Shown: positions 48,198 through 58,085, counted from the stretch's first letter. The stretch is 64,000 nt of DNA from AAA164-E04 sp964342825 (GCA_964342825.1 CAYFHO010000017.1:7881-71880), one strand, 5' to 3'. A program made the numbers and translations. The notes: a model not told the origin generated them from the letters alone.

Positions 48198-49195
48198 GTC
48201 GTAAACCCAAGTTGCTGATCTTGGAGCTTTGGGGATTGGGCGATTTGGCCATTGCTTCGAAGTTCATAAGAGAGGCATCCCAATCTTTTGAAGTAACCGT
48301 TCTGGCAAAACCTTATGCCCATGATCTTCAAAAGGCATTATGGCCCGAGGTCAAAGTCATTTCATTCACCGCCCCCTGGACTGCATTTCGCGGTAAATAC
48401 AAGCTTCTGAAATGGCCTTGGACGGATCTACTTAGATTGAGTCGGAAGTTACGTAAGGAGAAATTTGACATTGCCGTATCAGGGCGCTGGGATCCAAGGG
48501 ATCATGGATGGATGCGTGTGTGTGGAGCCAAAAAATGCATAGGATTTCCCAGATCTGGCAGCCAGTACTTACTGAATCAAACATTACCCATTCCTGATCA
48601 AAAAGCACATCGTTACGATCAATGGAAAACCGTAGGCAAGGCCATTGGGGTTGAAATACCGGATTGGAAATCTCAACACTCAGAAGATGATCGATCCCAA
48701 AAAATCCAAACCGCTATCGTACATACAGGTGCCGCACAGCCCGTTCGAGTATGGCCTCTTGATAGATACAGCAAGTTGATCTCTTTTTTGGAAAACCAGG
48801 GAATCAATGTGCAGCTGATTTGTGATACGAATCAGGAAGAATGGTGGAAAGAAAATGGACGAACTCCGGTTTCACCCAGATCCGTCTCCGAATTGATTCA
48901 AATCATTGAAGCAGGTGATATTTTCATTGGTAACGACTCTGGTCCTGGCCACCTGGCCGCAGCCCTTGATGTGCCGACCTTAACAGTTTTTGGCCCACAA
49001 CTGACAGAGTGGTTCAGACCTGCACATAACCTGGGAAAAGTTGTGGAGGGCAAAGATTGCGAATACAAGCCATGTTTTGACAGTTGTCGATTCGAAACTC
49101 CTCACTGCATGATGGGTGTCACCTACGAGGATGTAATGATTAAGACTCAAGAATTTTTGGCTCAGTTTAAAACACCTCCTCCTGAGCAAATTTGA
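48194..49195 (+). CDS. Family 9 glycosyltransferase (heptosyltransferase-like)
   Basis: A 333-residue GT9 enzyme. N-terminal LLILELWGLGDLAIASKF, then the C-terminal donor-binding region with AIVHTGAAQPVRVWPLDRY, and the diagnostic NDSGPGHLAAALDVPTLTVFGPQL. In Gram-negative bacteria this family transfers heptose or related sugars to the lipopolysaccharide inner core. The sugar used here is unknown. A short cysteine-containing tail (CEYKPCFDSCRFETPHC) resembles that of the ADP-heptose:LPS heptosyltransferase group. It is translationally coupled to the preceding methyltransferase. Confidence 0.9.
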   Translation: MSRKPKLLILELWGLGDLAIASKFIREASQSFEVTVLAKPYAHDLQKALWPEVKVISFTAPWTAFRGKYKLLKWPWTDLLRLSRKLRKEKFDIAVSGRWDPRDHGWMRVCGAKKCIGFPRSGSQYLLNQTLPIPDQKAHRYDQWKTVGKAIGVEIPDWKSQHSEDDRSQKIQTAIVHTGAAQPVRVWPLDRYSKLISFLENQGINVQLICDTNQEEWWKENGRTPVSPRSVSELIQIIEAGDIFIGNDSGPGHLAAALDVPTLTVFGPQLTEWFRPAHNLGKVVEGKDCEYKPCFDSCRFETPHCMMGVTYEDVMIKTQEFLAQFKTPPPEQI

Positions 49196-49465
49196 GCTGC
49201 ATGTATCAATGCAATGCATAGCGAACTTGGGGCACAGGAATTCAATCACATCTTATTTCCAGGTTAATTCCCCATACAATTGTTGATTATGCGATCAGAG
49301 GAACTTCAAAGGCACACCTGAATGGGGACTTCCTTGCTCAACTGGGTATTTCCGCTGAGTTTTGCAACAACTGGCTCTACTGCTTTGTGATAGACAATTA
49401 TCTCCCTTCACCTATAGTGCTCTGACAATCAACAACCCCATGTAAGGATACCTTTTTGCCCTGGA

Positions 49466-50911
49466 ATGCAGCCGTCCTCACCAGTCATATTCTTAAAGAG
49501 CAGTATCATGATCGTTGTGATTTTAATCAGCGGCTGCGTCCAACCTGCCAAATCAAATCTGCCCCAACACGGTATTCAAGCTCCAACAACTTTTGGGGGT
49601 GCATCCAGCACAAATTTACCATTTGAGGACGGGTGGGTGGATGACTTTAATGATCCCAACTTGGAGGATTTCATCCACGAGGCTCTGGAGGAAAATTTTG
49701 ATCTGAAGGCAGCTTCCGCTCGTGTATCTGCTGCTCAAGCTTCGTTTCAGTCTGCGAATGCTGGATGGAAACCGCAATTGAGCCTCAACCAGGGTAATTC
49801 CAGATCAAAGACCGTTTTTAATCCCTTTGCGGGACCCCTTCAAAGCAGATACATCAATCGATTTGATCTGGGCGCCAACCTATCGTGGGAACTGGACATT
49901 TGGGGACGTTTAAGAAATCAAGGACGCGCCGCATTGGCGGATATGCAGGCCGTCGAATCCGATTATCTGGCGGCACGCCTATCCTTGGCTGCAAACGTCG
50001 CCGCGGCCTGGTTTAATGCTGTTGAAGCTGAATTGCAGCTCAAGTTGGCGGAAGAAACGCTCCAAAGTTTTGAATCCAACCTGAAGGTAGTCGAGGAATC
50101 ATACCAACGAGGCATTCCTAACAGGGCACTGGACGTACGCCTGACACGGGCCAATGTAGAAAGTGCAAGGAGTAATCTCCATATCCGAAAGAGGCAAAAG
50201 GATGCTTCTGTTCGATCCCTGGAAATTCTTCTGGGCAGGTACCCGGCAGCTGAGGTAACTGTCGCCACAAAGCTCCCCTACCTCAATGGGCCTGTTCCAG
50301 CCGGTTTACCTTCTGAAATCCTGCTTCGTCGCCCGGACATTTTAGCGGCGGAACGACGTTTGGCAGCCACTATTCAGAGATTGAAAGTGTCAAAGAAGAA
50401 TCTGCTTCCCAGCATTCGGCTGAGCTCATCGGTGGGGACAAGCAGTAATGAATTGACCGATTTACTGGATCCTGAACGCCTTGCTCTTTCCATTGCAAGT
50501 TCACTGACTCAACCTCTTTATCAGGGGGGACGCTTGCGAGCAAATGTCCGGCAATCAGATGCACGCATGCAGGAATCCATCGCACAATTCTCACAAATTG
50601 TACTGAACGCATTTCAAGAAGTTGAAACCCGAATGGCAGCAGAGGTATTTTTGAAAGATCAGGAGTCGGCTCTTCAAGCAACCAGCGAAGAATCCATCGC
50701 TGCAGAATCCTTGGCCAAGGAGCAATATGAACGTGGCTTGGTGGACATAATCACCGTATTGGAATCTGAGAGGCGTGCTTTCAATGCCCGCAGTTCCCTG
50801 ATCAACGTCGCCAATCTACGACTCCAAAACCGATTAAGTCTTTACCTGGCACTGGGCGGACATTTCAAAGGCGCCAGTGAAACCACTTCATTGAAACAGG
50901 TCCACCACTAA
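49466..50911 (+). CDS. RND outer-membrane efflux lipoprotein (TolC/OprM family)
   Basis: A 481-residue outer-membrane factor. The lipoprotein signal ends LISGC, so the protein is likely acylated like OprM. Then the usual two repeats of alpha-helical tunnel and beta-barrel segments follow, with hallmark EENFDLKAASARVSAAQA, DLGANLSWELDIWGR, the ILLRRPDILAAERRL box, and LYQGGRLRA. It is the first gene of a complete tripartite pump: the adaptor starts 27 bases after the stop and the RND permease overlaps the adaptor. It forms the outlet channel across the periplasm and outer membrane. Confidence 0.93.
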   Translation: MQPSSPVIFLKSSIMIVVILISGCVQPAKSNLPQHGIQAPTTFGGASSTNLPFEDGWVDDFNDPNLEDFIHEALEENFDLKAASARVSAAQASFQSANAGWKPQLSLNQGNSRSKTVFNPFAGPLQSRYINRFDLGANLSWELDIWGRLRNQGRAALADMQAVESDYLAARLSLAANVAAAWFNAVEAELQLKLAEETLQSFESNLKVVEESYQRGIPNRALDVRLTRANVESARSNLHIRKRQKDASVRSLEILLGRYPAAEVTVATKLPYLNGPVPAGLPSEILLRRPDILAAERRLAATIQRLKVSKKNLLPSIRLSSSVGTSSNELTDLLDPERLALSIASSLTQPLYQGGRLRANVRQSDARMQESIAQFSQIVLNAFQEVETRMAAEVFLKDQESALQATSEESIAAESLAKEQYERGLVDIITVLESERRAFNARSSLINVANLRLQNRLSLYLALGGHFKGASETTSLKQVHH

Positions 50912-50938
50912 TATCAGTCACTCTTTTATCCTGCTATC

Positions 50939-52195
50939 ATGCAAAAAATACTAAAATGGATCATGCCGGCGGTGTTTTTAGGATTATGCATTGCCATCGC
51001 GGTTATCATGATGGCCACCAAACCAGAGCCGCCCAGGCGCAGTCCTCCACCCAGCATCAGTACTGTGGATGCGAAAGTTTTAAAACGTCAACCTTTCCAG
51101 GTCATCATCCCCTCGCAAGGGATCGTTCAGGCAAGGACAAGAAGTTCTTTAGTGCCTGAAGTGACTGGTGAAATCATTTGGGTATCCGAAAGTTTCCGGT
51201 CAGGAGGTTTTTTCAAGCCTTCGGAAGAATTGGTTAAGATTGACCCGCGAGATTACCAGACAGCGTTGGTTGTTGCCAAAGCCACCCTGGCACAAAGAAC
51301 CAGTGCCTATGAAATTGAAAAAGCTCAACACGAGCAGGCCAAGGTCAACTGGGACCGTCTGGGTAATGGTGAAAAGGCGACTCCGCTTGTTTTACGAGAA
51401 CCTCAACTTGCAGAGGCAAAAGCCCTCGTGGAATCCGCAGCCGCAGGAGTCGAAAGAGCCGAGCGAGATTTAGAACGAACGGTCATCAAGGCTCCTTATG
51501 AGGGACGTATCCTGACCCAATCCGTTGATGTGGGGCGATCTGTCTCCCCTGGAACAGTACTTGCCGAAATTTTTGCCACAGACTATGTCGAAATCAGGTT
51601 GCCTCTAAGAAACGAACATTTAGACTTCATTGAGTTACCAGAATCCTATCGTGGAGAATCACAACAATCCCCCTTGCATGAGCCACCCGTTCAATTAACG
51701 GGTGAATACGGTAGCCGTAAAATCCATTGGGATGGGCGAATCGTGAGGGCACAAGGAGCCTATGACGCCCGGAGTCGGGAATTGTTCGTTATCGCTCAGG
51801 TGGATGATCCTTACGGTTTATCCACCCAGGACCAGCCTCCTTTGAAAATCAACCAGTTCGTGCAAGCTCAGATCAAAGGAAGCCTGCTTAATGATGTTTT
51901 TGTGATTCCACGCTCCGCATTGCGAATTAATGACGAGGTCATTTTGATAGATAAAGAAAACCGAATTTCTCGAAAGTCGGTTGAGGTTATTTGGAAACAA
52001 GGCGAAGAGGTTGTTGTGAAAAATGGTCTGAAGGAAGGCGACCTTCTCTGCCTGACTCCCCTGCTTTTTGCTGCGGATGGAGCAAAAGTTCGCCCTGTCA
52101 TTGACGGCAAGGCCATGGCACCTCCAGATGGCAGGCGCAGACCAATCAAGCAGGGTCAACGAAAGAAATCCAATCCTCCAAACAAGGCTCCCTGA
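50939..52195 (+). CDS. RND periplasmic adaptor (membrane fusion protein)
   Basis: A 418-residue protein with an N-terminal membrane anchor (about residues 5-25), two lipoyl half-motifs around a coiled-coil hairpin (about 60-170, containing AKATLAQRTSAYEIEKAQHEQAKV), and beta-barrel domains following VIKAPYEGRILTQSV. It links the RND permease to the outer-membrane channel. Order and spacing are classic: outer-membrane factor, adaptor, permease; the last base of its stop overlaps the ATG of the permease. The tail (GQRKKSNPPNKAP) is basic and disordered. Confidence 0.93.
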   Translation: MQKILKWIMPAVFLGLCIAIAVIMMATKPEPPRRSPPPSISTVDAKVLKRQPFQVIIPSQGIVQARTRSSLVPEVTGEIIWVSESFRSGGFFKPSEELVKIDPRDYQTALVVAKATLAQRTSAYEIEKAQHEQAKVNWDRLGNGEKATPLVLREPQLAEAKALVESAAAGVERAERDLERTVIKAPYEGRILTQSVDVGRSVSPGTVLAEIFATDYVEIRLPLRNEHLDFIELPESYRGESQQSPLHEPPVQLTGEYGSRKIHWDGRIVRAQGAYDARSRELFVIAQVDDPYGLSTQDQPPLKINQFVQAQIKGSLLNDVFVIPRSALRINDEVILIDKENRISRKSVEVIWKQGEEVVVKNGLKEGDLLCLTPLLFAADGAKVRPVIDGKAMAPPDGRRRPIKQGQRKKSNPPNKAP

Positions 52196-55100
52196 TGCAC
52201 GGAATGATTGCATGGTTTGCTCGAAACGGGGTTGCCGCCAACCTCTTGATGGTCGCCATTCTCATGGCGGGTGTAAACACTCTGTTCAAACGCATCCCAA
52301 CAGAGGTGTTTCCTGAATTTGAGTTGGACATCATATCCGTATCTGTTCCCTATCGAGGCTCTACACCGGCGGAAGTCGAAGAATCCGTTGTGGTGAAAAT
52401 CGAAGAAGCCATTCAAGACATTCAGGGGATCAAGAAAATCACATCAACCGCAGCCGAAGGTGCAGGATCTGTCACTATTGAGGTGGATAAAGGCTATGAT
52501 TCCCGCGAATTACTGGATGACATCAAAAATCGAGTCGACTCAATCAACACTTTTCCGGTTGAAACTGAAAAGCCGGTTTTCAACCTCGCCCAACCTCGGG
52601 GTGAGGTGATCACGGTGGTCCTCGCTGCGGACATGAATGAAACAGATTTGAGAATCCTCGGTGAGCAAATTCGAGATGAGATTGCAAATCTTCCATCGAT
52701 TACCCAGGTTGCACTGCAAGCGGTTCGTCCATATGAAATTTCAATCGAAGTTTCCGAACAAACTCTACAGCAATACGGTTTGACCCTTGAAGGAATCGCG
52801 CAGGCAATACGTTCATCCTCGATTGATCTGCCGGCAGGTGCCATCAAGACGAAAGGCGGTGAATTCCTGCTGCGTACCAAGGGGCAGGCGTACGTTGGAT
52901 CGGATTTCGAGCAGATTGTTCTGATCACAAGAAGTGATGGCACACGACTCACTCTGGGAGACATCGCACATATTAACGATGGATTCGAAGAAACCCCCCT
53001 GTTTGCAAGATGGAATGGTAAACGAGCGGTGATGATTGCCGTCTCAAGAGTCGGGGATCAAAACGCCATTGATCTGGCCAATACGGTGAAAGCTTATCTA
53101 TCCGAAAGACGGGCAAGTCTACCCGAAGGAGTGGATTTGGAATACTGGAATGATCGTTCCAAGATCGTGATAGGACGTATCAATACTTTGGTATCCAGCG
53201 CACTTCAGGGCGGCGCATTGGTTTTTCTCGTTCTGGCTTTGTTCTTGCGCCTTTCTCTGGCGATCTGGGTTTGTGTAGGCATCCCCGTCGCATTCATGGG
53301 TGCCATCGCATTCATGCCTCAATTAGGTGTCACGATTAACATTATCAGTTTGTTCGGTTTCATATTGGTTTTGGGAATTGTTGTCGATGACGCCATCGTG
53401 ACAGGAGAAAATATTTTCAGTCACCTGCAACATGGAGATGATCCAACTAACGCAGCTGTTGCGGGCACCCAGGAAGTGTCTGTACCTGTCGTTTTTGGGG
53501 TATTAACCACAGTGGCCGCTTTTGTACCGATCATGATGATAGAAGGTTTTCGGGGTAAAATTTTCGCACAGATTCCCCTGGTGGTGATTCCAGTTTTGCT
53601 CTTCTCTCTTGTCGAATCCAAACTGATTCTACCCGCTCACCTAAAACACCTCCGCATTAGAAATAGGGACCGAACCCAGTTGAACCCCTTGTCAAGATTC
53701 CAACGTTTTTTTGCGGATGGAATGGAATCCTTTGCAAGAAAGATTTACCGCCCCTTCCTTGGCTTGGCCATGAGGAATCGATACATGACTCTATCCATGT
53801 TTGTCGGTGTCTGCATCGTATTATTTACCTTATTGCTCAGCAACAGGATGATGTTCGTCTTCTTTCCAAGAGTTCCCACCGAGCGATTAACCGTGAGGCT
53901 AACCATGCCACAAGGAACACCTTCCGAAGTGACCCAGGAACACGTCAATCGCATCCTTGAAATTGCAAATCAATTGAAGAATAGAGAGGATTATCAGGAA
54001 CCATCCACAGGTGAAAGTATCATCGTAAATGTCATGGATGTCTTGGGGGCTTCCGGCATGACGGGGGGAAGGTCACGCAGAGCAGGAATGACAAACGTCG
54101 GAGAGGTCGCCATGAATATTACTCCACCGGAAGAACGCGAACTTCCACTCACCAGCCAGGATATTGTTGGCGAGTGGCGTAAATTGATTGGACCTATCCC
54201 AGGTGCCCAGGAATTAAGTTTTCGAGCTGAAATCGGTCGAGCCAGCGATCCGGTGGACATTCAACTGACAGGTCCAAGTTTTGATGATCTCCAGGCTGCT
54301 TCAAAAGAAGTCAAAGCCCGCCTTGCCGAATACCCTGATTTATTTGATATAACGGATACGTTCGAAAATGGAAAACCAGAGCTTAAAATGAAAATTAAGC
54401 CGGAAGCGGAATTGCTTGGATTGACCATGACTGACCTTGCCCGCCAGGCTCGCCAATCTTTTTTCGGAAGCGAGGCCCAAAGGATTCAAAGAGGCAGGGA
54501 AGATGTTCGGGTGATGGTGCGTTACCCTCTGGAAGAACGCTCTTCCCTTGCCAATCTGGAATCCATGAGGGTCCGCACTCCGACCGGCCAGGAGGTCCCC
54601 TTTTCGGCTGTAGCCAATGTGGAAGAGGGACGCAGTTTCTCAACCATTACCCGAATAGATCGAAACCGCACCATCCGAGTCACAGCGGACGCCAATAAAG
54701 AGGAAGCTAATCTACAAGTCATTCAGGAAGATATTTTGAAATTCATGCCGGAGATCATTCGCAAGTATCATGGAATGAACTTCACGTTGGAAGGCGAAGC
54801 TCGAGAGCAGAAAGAATCATTTGGAAGTGTCTGGCTTGGGTCGGTGTTTGTGTTGTTTACAATTTATTCCCTCCTGGCGATTCCATTTAAATCTTATATT
54901 CAGCCACTCATTGTCATGTCCGTGATTCCTTTCGGAATTGGCGGAGCTATTGTCGGACATTTGATCATGGGACATAACCTGAGTATGATGAGTGTTCTGG
55001 GAATGTTGGCTTTGTCTGGTGTCGTGGTGAATGACAGCCTGGTTCTGGTTGACTACATCAATCGAAAGCGACGTGAAGGGATTCCGCTTAACGAGGCTGT

Positions 55101-55359
55101 TCAAAACGCGGGAGTGGCAAGATTCCGAGCAATCATGCTGACATCGATCACTACCTTTGCCGGACTGATCCCCATACTCTGGGAGAAAAGTACTCAGGCC
55201 CAATTCCTGATCCCCATGGCCATTTCGCTGGGTTGGGGCATTCTTTTTGCAACCTTTATCACCCTGCTCCTTGTCCCGATAAACTATCTGCTTCTTGAGG
55301 ATATCCAGAGAGTCGTCAAAAAATATATTCGCTGGCAATTTAATCTCAAAACTACCTGA
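52195..55359 (+). CDS. RND efflux permease
   Basis: A 1054-residue inner-membrane proton antiporter with two symmetric halves, 12 expected transmembrane helices and two large periplasmic loops. The proton relay Asp pair in helix 4 is visible in GIVVDDAIVTGENIF. Family-typical starts of loops (FPEFELDIISVSVPYRGSTPAEVEE) and the helix 10-11 segment GVVVNDSLVLVDYIN are present. The sequence flavour suggests the multidrug or heavy-metal-type MMPL/AcrB-family group; the substrate is unknown. It shares an operon with the adaptor and outer-membrane channel and is followed after nine bases by a MIF-like gene. Confidence 0.94.
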   Translation: MHGMIAWFARNGVAANLLMVAILMAGVNTLFKRIPTEVFPEFELDIISVSVPYRGSTPAEVEESVVVKIEEAIQDIQGIKKITSTAAEGAGSVTIEVDKGYDSRELLDDIKNRVDSINTFPVETEKPVFNLAQPRGEVITVVLAADMNETDLRILGEQIRDEIANLPSITQVALQAVRPYEISIEVSEQTLQQYGLTLEGIAQAIRSSSIDLPAGAIKTKGGEFLLRTKGQAYVGSDFEQIVLITRSDGTRLTLGDIAHINDGFEETPLFARWNGKRAVMIAVSRVGDQNAIDLANTVKAYLSERRASLPEGVDLEYWNDRSKIVIGRINTLVSSALQGGALVFLVLALFLRLSLAIWVCVGIPVAFMGAIAFMPQLGVTINIISLFGFILVLGIVVDDAIVTGENIFSHLQHGDDPTNAAVAGTQEVSVPVVFGVLTTVAAFVPIMMIEGFRGKIFAQIPLVVIPVLLFSLVESKLILPAHLKHLRIRNRDRTQLNPLSRFQRFFADGMESFARKIYRPFLGLAMRNRYMTLSMFVGVCIVLFTLLLSNRMMFVFFPRVPTERLTVRLTMPQGTPSEVTQEHVNRILEIANQLKNREDYQEPSTGESIIVNVMDVLGASGMTGGRSRRAGMTNVGEVAMNITPPEERELPLTSQDIVGEWRKLIGPIPGAQELSFRAEIGRASDPVDIQLTGPSFDDLQAASKEVKARLAEYPDLFDITDTFENGKPELKMKIKPEAELLGLTMTDLARQARQSFFGSEAQRIQRGREDVRVMVRYPLEERSSLANLESMRVRTPTGQEVPFSAVANVEEGRSFSTITRIDRNRTIRVTADANKEEANLQVIQEDILKFMPEIIRKYHGMNFTLEGEAREQKESFGSVWLGSVFVLFTIYSLLAIPFKSYIQPLIVMSVIPFGIGGAIVGHLIMGHNLSMMSVLGMLALSGVVVNDSLVLVDYINRKRREGIPLNEAVQNAGVARFRAIMLTSITTFAGLIPILWEKSTQAQFLIPMAISLGWGILFATFITLLLVPINYLLLEDIQRVVKKYIRWQFNLKTT

Positions 55360-55368
55360 TCCTGTCCT

Positions 55369-55716
55369 ATGCCTCTCATCAAATTACAGACCAATTCCAA
55401 ATTGTCCCAAGATCAAATGGACGAAGTGCTTCCCGCACTCAGTCAAAAGGCGAGTGAATGGCTCGACAAACCTGAATCCTACGTTCAAGTCATCATTGAA
55501 ACCAATCTGCATATGTTATTTGCAGGCTCAACTGATCCATCGGCCTTTATTGAGGTTCGCAGTCTGGGCTTTTACGGCCACTCGATCGGTGAAATCACAC
55601 AAGGTTTATGCCAGTTTATTGAAGAGAAGCTAGGCATCCCCCAAAACCGGATCTTCCTAAATTTCTTTGATATCGAGCGAACTCACTGGGGATGGAATGG
55701 AAAAACTTTTGGATAG
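55369..55716 (+). CDS. MIF / phenylpyruvate tautomerase-like protein
   Basis: A 115-residue protein of the macrophage migration inhibitory factor family. The start Met is followed by Pro2, which becomes the catalytic N-terminal proline after Met removal. The conserved strands PLIKLQTNS, YVQVIIETN and the helix/strand FFDIERTHWGWNGKTF match the family length and pattern. MIF-type proteins act as tautomerases on phenylpyruvate or dopachrome in vitro; the bacterial role is not settled. It begins nine bases after the RND permease stop, so it is part of that operon. Confidence 0.85.
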   Translation: MPLIKLQTNSKLSQDQMDEVLPALSQKASEWLDKPESYVQVIIETNLHMLFAGSTDPSAFIEVRSLGFYGHSIGEITQGLCQFIEEKLGIPQNRIFLNFFDIERTHWGWNGKTFG

Positions 55717-55875
55717 CTCACCTGCTTGAACAATCCGAAATGAAGAAACCTATCAGTCGTTGGTGCTGTGGAATTGAATTCCCCCTCTTATATTGGGCGC
55801 TTGCCGTGGCCTACTCTTCTTAATGTGATCTTGGAGAATTGAAGAGGTTGCACGGTCAAGTCTGAGGGCCTTAGC

Positions 55876-56415
55876 TCACTTTCCTCTTAAAAGCCCAAAG
55901 AGTCCCCATGCTCCACTTACAAAACCAGCCAAGCCAAAGACGAGCGCCACCCCGAAACCACCAAGTTTCCTGATCAATTCCCCCTTCATGTCTGCCTTCG
56001 AAAAGGAAAGCACACGGGTTCCGTCACCTCCACTTACATGAATCGTCCATTCACCTGGTGATTGAGAATCCAGATATCCGATACTCTTTTTAGCGTGATT
56101 GCCAATACTCCATGAACGCGAGGTATCTGAAATAAAATCAATTTTTGAACCGTCAGAATCGGTAACCGTAAATTGAATGTCTTTGGGGATTTTGGATGAA
56201 TGTCGAAACCTTTGACCTTCGAATTGTGTGACATAATTATCCCATAGGTAATAACGTCCCCCGTCAGATGCTGAAACTTTGAAACTTCCTGATGCAGGAA
56301 ACTGCTCTTGAAGGGACTTGCCTTGGTGCAGGGATGAGAAAGATGAAACCACCAGGACAAAGGCTCCAATTATTAGCAACAGACCCAATGACAATCTTTT
56401 TATTCCACGTTTCAT
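55876..56415 (-). CDS. Two-helix membrane protein of unknown function
   Basis: A 179-residue protein with an N-terminal transmembrane helix (about 10-30), a periplasmic beta-rich domain (about 35-140, with strands such as YYLWDNYVTQF and WTIHVSGGDG), and a second helix near the C-terminus (about 152-175). I recognise no family. The outer domain resembles a small beta-sandwich of unknown ligand. It lies downstream of the VNG-repeat lipoprotein gene on the same strand, 124 bases apart. Confidence 0.65.
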   Translation of the reverse strand: MKRGIKRLSLGLLLIIGAFVLVVSSFSSLHQGKSLQEQFPASGSFKVSASDGGRYYLWDNYVTQFEGQRFRHSSKIPKDIQFTVTDSDGSKIDFISDTSRSWSIGNHAKKSIGYLDSQSPGEWTIHVSGGDGTRVLSFSKADMKGELIRKLGGFGVALVFGLAGFVSGAWGLFGLLRGK

Positions 56416-56539
56416 CGATAATAAGAATTTTATTCCCTTGAGCCCCGGCTACCAGCCCTGCTCTGTCAATCCATCATCCGCTGAGTCATTTTTAAATCAA
56501 ACCAAAGCACTTGGATGATCTCTGATGGTGCGATTAAAG

Positions 56540-57247
56540 TCAGTCTTCAATGACTTTCAAATGTTCCATGGAACCTTCAACACGTGCATCATCCATCATC
56601 CTCAAATTCACGATACGATCCGGGTCTTCAAGAATAATATCCCCCTTGATCAAAGCCTGCCCTGACAGGATGATTTCAGATGGATCTTCATTCCTGATCT
56701 TCTCTCTATTGCCCTCGATGATAACATTCCCTTCAATGATGGTTGTTGTTTTGAATTCAGCCTTTCCGCTTCGCAAGGTCACATTACCCAAGATGTGAGC
56801 CCCGGTAAAATCCAAGTGACCATTCACCACTTTGACATCTCCTTTGACCTGAACTCCGTTCTTGAGGGCAACGCCTCCATTTACAGTCTGGAGGTCACCT
56901 TCTATGACATTGTCACCCTCGGCAGATATTTTTCCATTCACCGTCTCCACATCCTCTTTGACCGCGGATTTTGGCTTGAGATGAATGCTTCCGTTGACCG
57001 TCTTCAGACTGTCTGCTTGAGCACCACTTCCCAAATGAACGCTTCCATTCACGGTTTTACAATCTCCGTTTACCACGGAACCATCGGCGACTTTAACACT
57101 ACCATTGACCGTTTTAAGATCATGTTCAACCACCTCGTTGGGGGAGGTTCTGACGGAACCGTTGATACTCATGGAACAACCCGTTCCAAAAGCGATCAAT
57201 CCAAGACAAGAAAACACACAGATTACGGTTGTTGCGATTTTTGGCAT
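56540..57247 (-). CDS. Lipoprotein made of tandem VNG repeats (beta-solenoid-like)
   Basis: The start at 57247 (MPKIATTVICVF) gives a clear lipoprotein signal ending FGTGC and has AAGAGG just upstream; the longer frame from 57463 overlaps the MBOAT gene's end and is unlikely. The mature protein is a series of repeats of 17-19 residues, each with a TVNG or VNG turn: LKTVNGSVKVADGS, CKTVNGSVHLGSGA, LKTVNGSIHLKPKS, VETVNGKISAEGDN, LQTVNGGVALKNGV, VKVVNGHLDFTGAH, then two less regular turns. This periodicity suggests a right-handed beta-solenoid, resembling bactofilin or DUF4097-like folds. Role: probably an envelope scaffold or adhesion protein. Confidence 0.8.
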   Translation of the reverse strand: MPKIATTVICVFSCLGLIAFGTGCSMSINGSVRTSPNEVVEHDLKTVNGSVKVADGSVVNGDCKTVNGSVHLGSGAQADSLKTVNGSIHLKPKSAVKEDVETVNGKISAEGDNVIEGDLQTVNGGVALKNGVQVKGDVKVVNGHLDFTGAHILGNVTLRSGKAEFKTTTIIEGNVIIEGNREKIRNEDPSEIILSGQALIKGDIILEDPDRIVNLRMMDDARVEGSMEHLKVIED

Positions 57248-57305
57248 ACCTCTTATACACCCCTTTCCTTGATCGGTTTCATTTTTTTGAGCTAAACAGA
57301 ATTTT

Positions 57306-58085
57306 TTAGTAAGAATCAAACCACAAATGCATAGTACGCAAGAGGCCCTCATGAATAACGAAGGGGATAGGGCCAATGATGCAGAACCAAAAAAAAACTC
57401 TGGCGTATTTCCGGTTTCTAAAATACCTGCGTTCGACGGTGATCCCAAAAAACTGCCCCACAAAATATACCATCATCAAACCAAAATATAGGTTACCGGT
57501 GCAAAGATAGAGAGGGACATTGATCACCCACTCGTGAAGTATCCCCGAAGTAAAAAATGCCAAAGCGAGTGCTGTATAGGGCTTTCGCTTCCTTAAAGGT
57601 CGGAATATGGTAGATCGAGTCCAATCGCTATACCATAGATTCCACCTCCTTCCCCAAAAATCTTCCAAGGATCTGGATTTCCAGGGGCGATCATGCAATT
57701 CAGGAAGAATTTTGCCAGAAGGCAACCAAATCAAGGTCACGAACCCCACAAGAACCTCTGACATTAAAAATAACATTGGTACAGCCAGATAACTGCGAAC
57801 AAAAAAAGGATTCCCCAAGTCTCTCAGTAAAATTTGATAAAAATAATGACCTACGCAAAAAAGCAGAGCTATAAGAAGGTATTTCTTTAAGATCTGCCTC
57901 AATCTGGATAAAGGTTGCAGTCGATCGTGGGAATCAGGACACAATAGCAACCAAAAAACAAACGGATGTTTCACTTGGGATGAGGGAGAAATTATAGATG
58001 AGAGAAGCTTCATGAAGAATCCCATTACGGCAAGAAACAACAAAAACAAAAAAGTCATCTGCCAATTGGTATTCTCAAATCCCAT
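57306..58085 (-). CDS. MBOAT/wax-synthase-like membrane acyltransferase
   Basis: A 260-residue membrane protein with about six helices (a GTG at 58136 would add 17 residues). Signature segments: SLEDFWGRRWNLWYSDWTRSTIFRPLRKR and GILHEWVINVP, the second containing the conserved His of MBOAT and wax-synthase-type acyltransferases. The enzymes transfer an acyl group to a hydroxyl of a lipid or sugar. Many family members are longer, with additional N-terminal helices, so this may be a short form. It lies upstream of the VNG-repeat lipoprotein gene on the same strand, 58 bases apart. Confidence 0.8.
   Translation of the reverse strand: MGFENTNWQMTFLFLLFLAVMGFFMKLLSSIISPSSQVKHPFVFWLLLCPDSHDRLQPLSRLRQILKKYLLIALLFCVGHYFYQILLRDLGNPFFVRSYLAVPMLFLMSEVLVGFVTLIWLPSGKILPELHDRPWKSRSLEDFWGRRWNLWYSDWTRSTIFRPLRKRKPYTALALAFFTSGILHEWVINVPLYLCTGNLYFGLMMVYFVGQFFGITVERRYFRNRKYARVFFWFCIIGPIPFVIHEGLLRTMHLWFDSY

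Noticed and set aside
54817..55338. 173-codon minus-strand ORF within the RND permease
   Set aside because: Opposite the conserved permease C-terminal half; shadow.
55740..55823. 27-codon ORF after the MIF-like gene
   Set aside because: Too short, no ribosome-binding site and no conservation evidence.
57248..57463. Upstream extension of the VNG-repeat lipoprotein frame
   Set aside because: It overlaps the MBOAT coding end and would bury the lipoprotein signal; the Met at 57247 has both a signal peptide and a ribosome-binding site.
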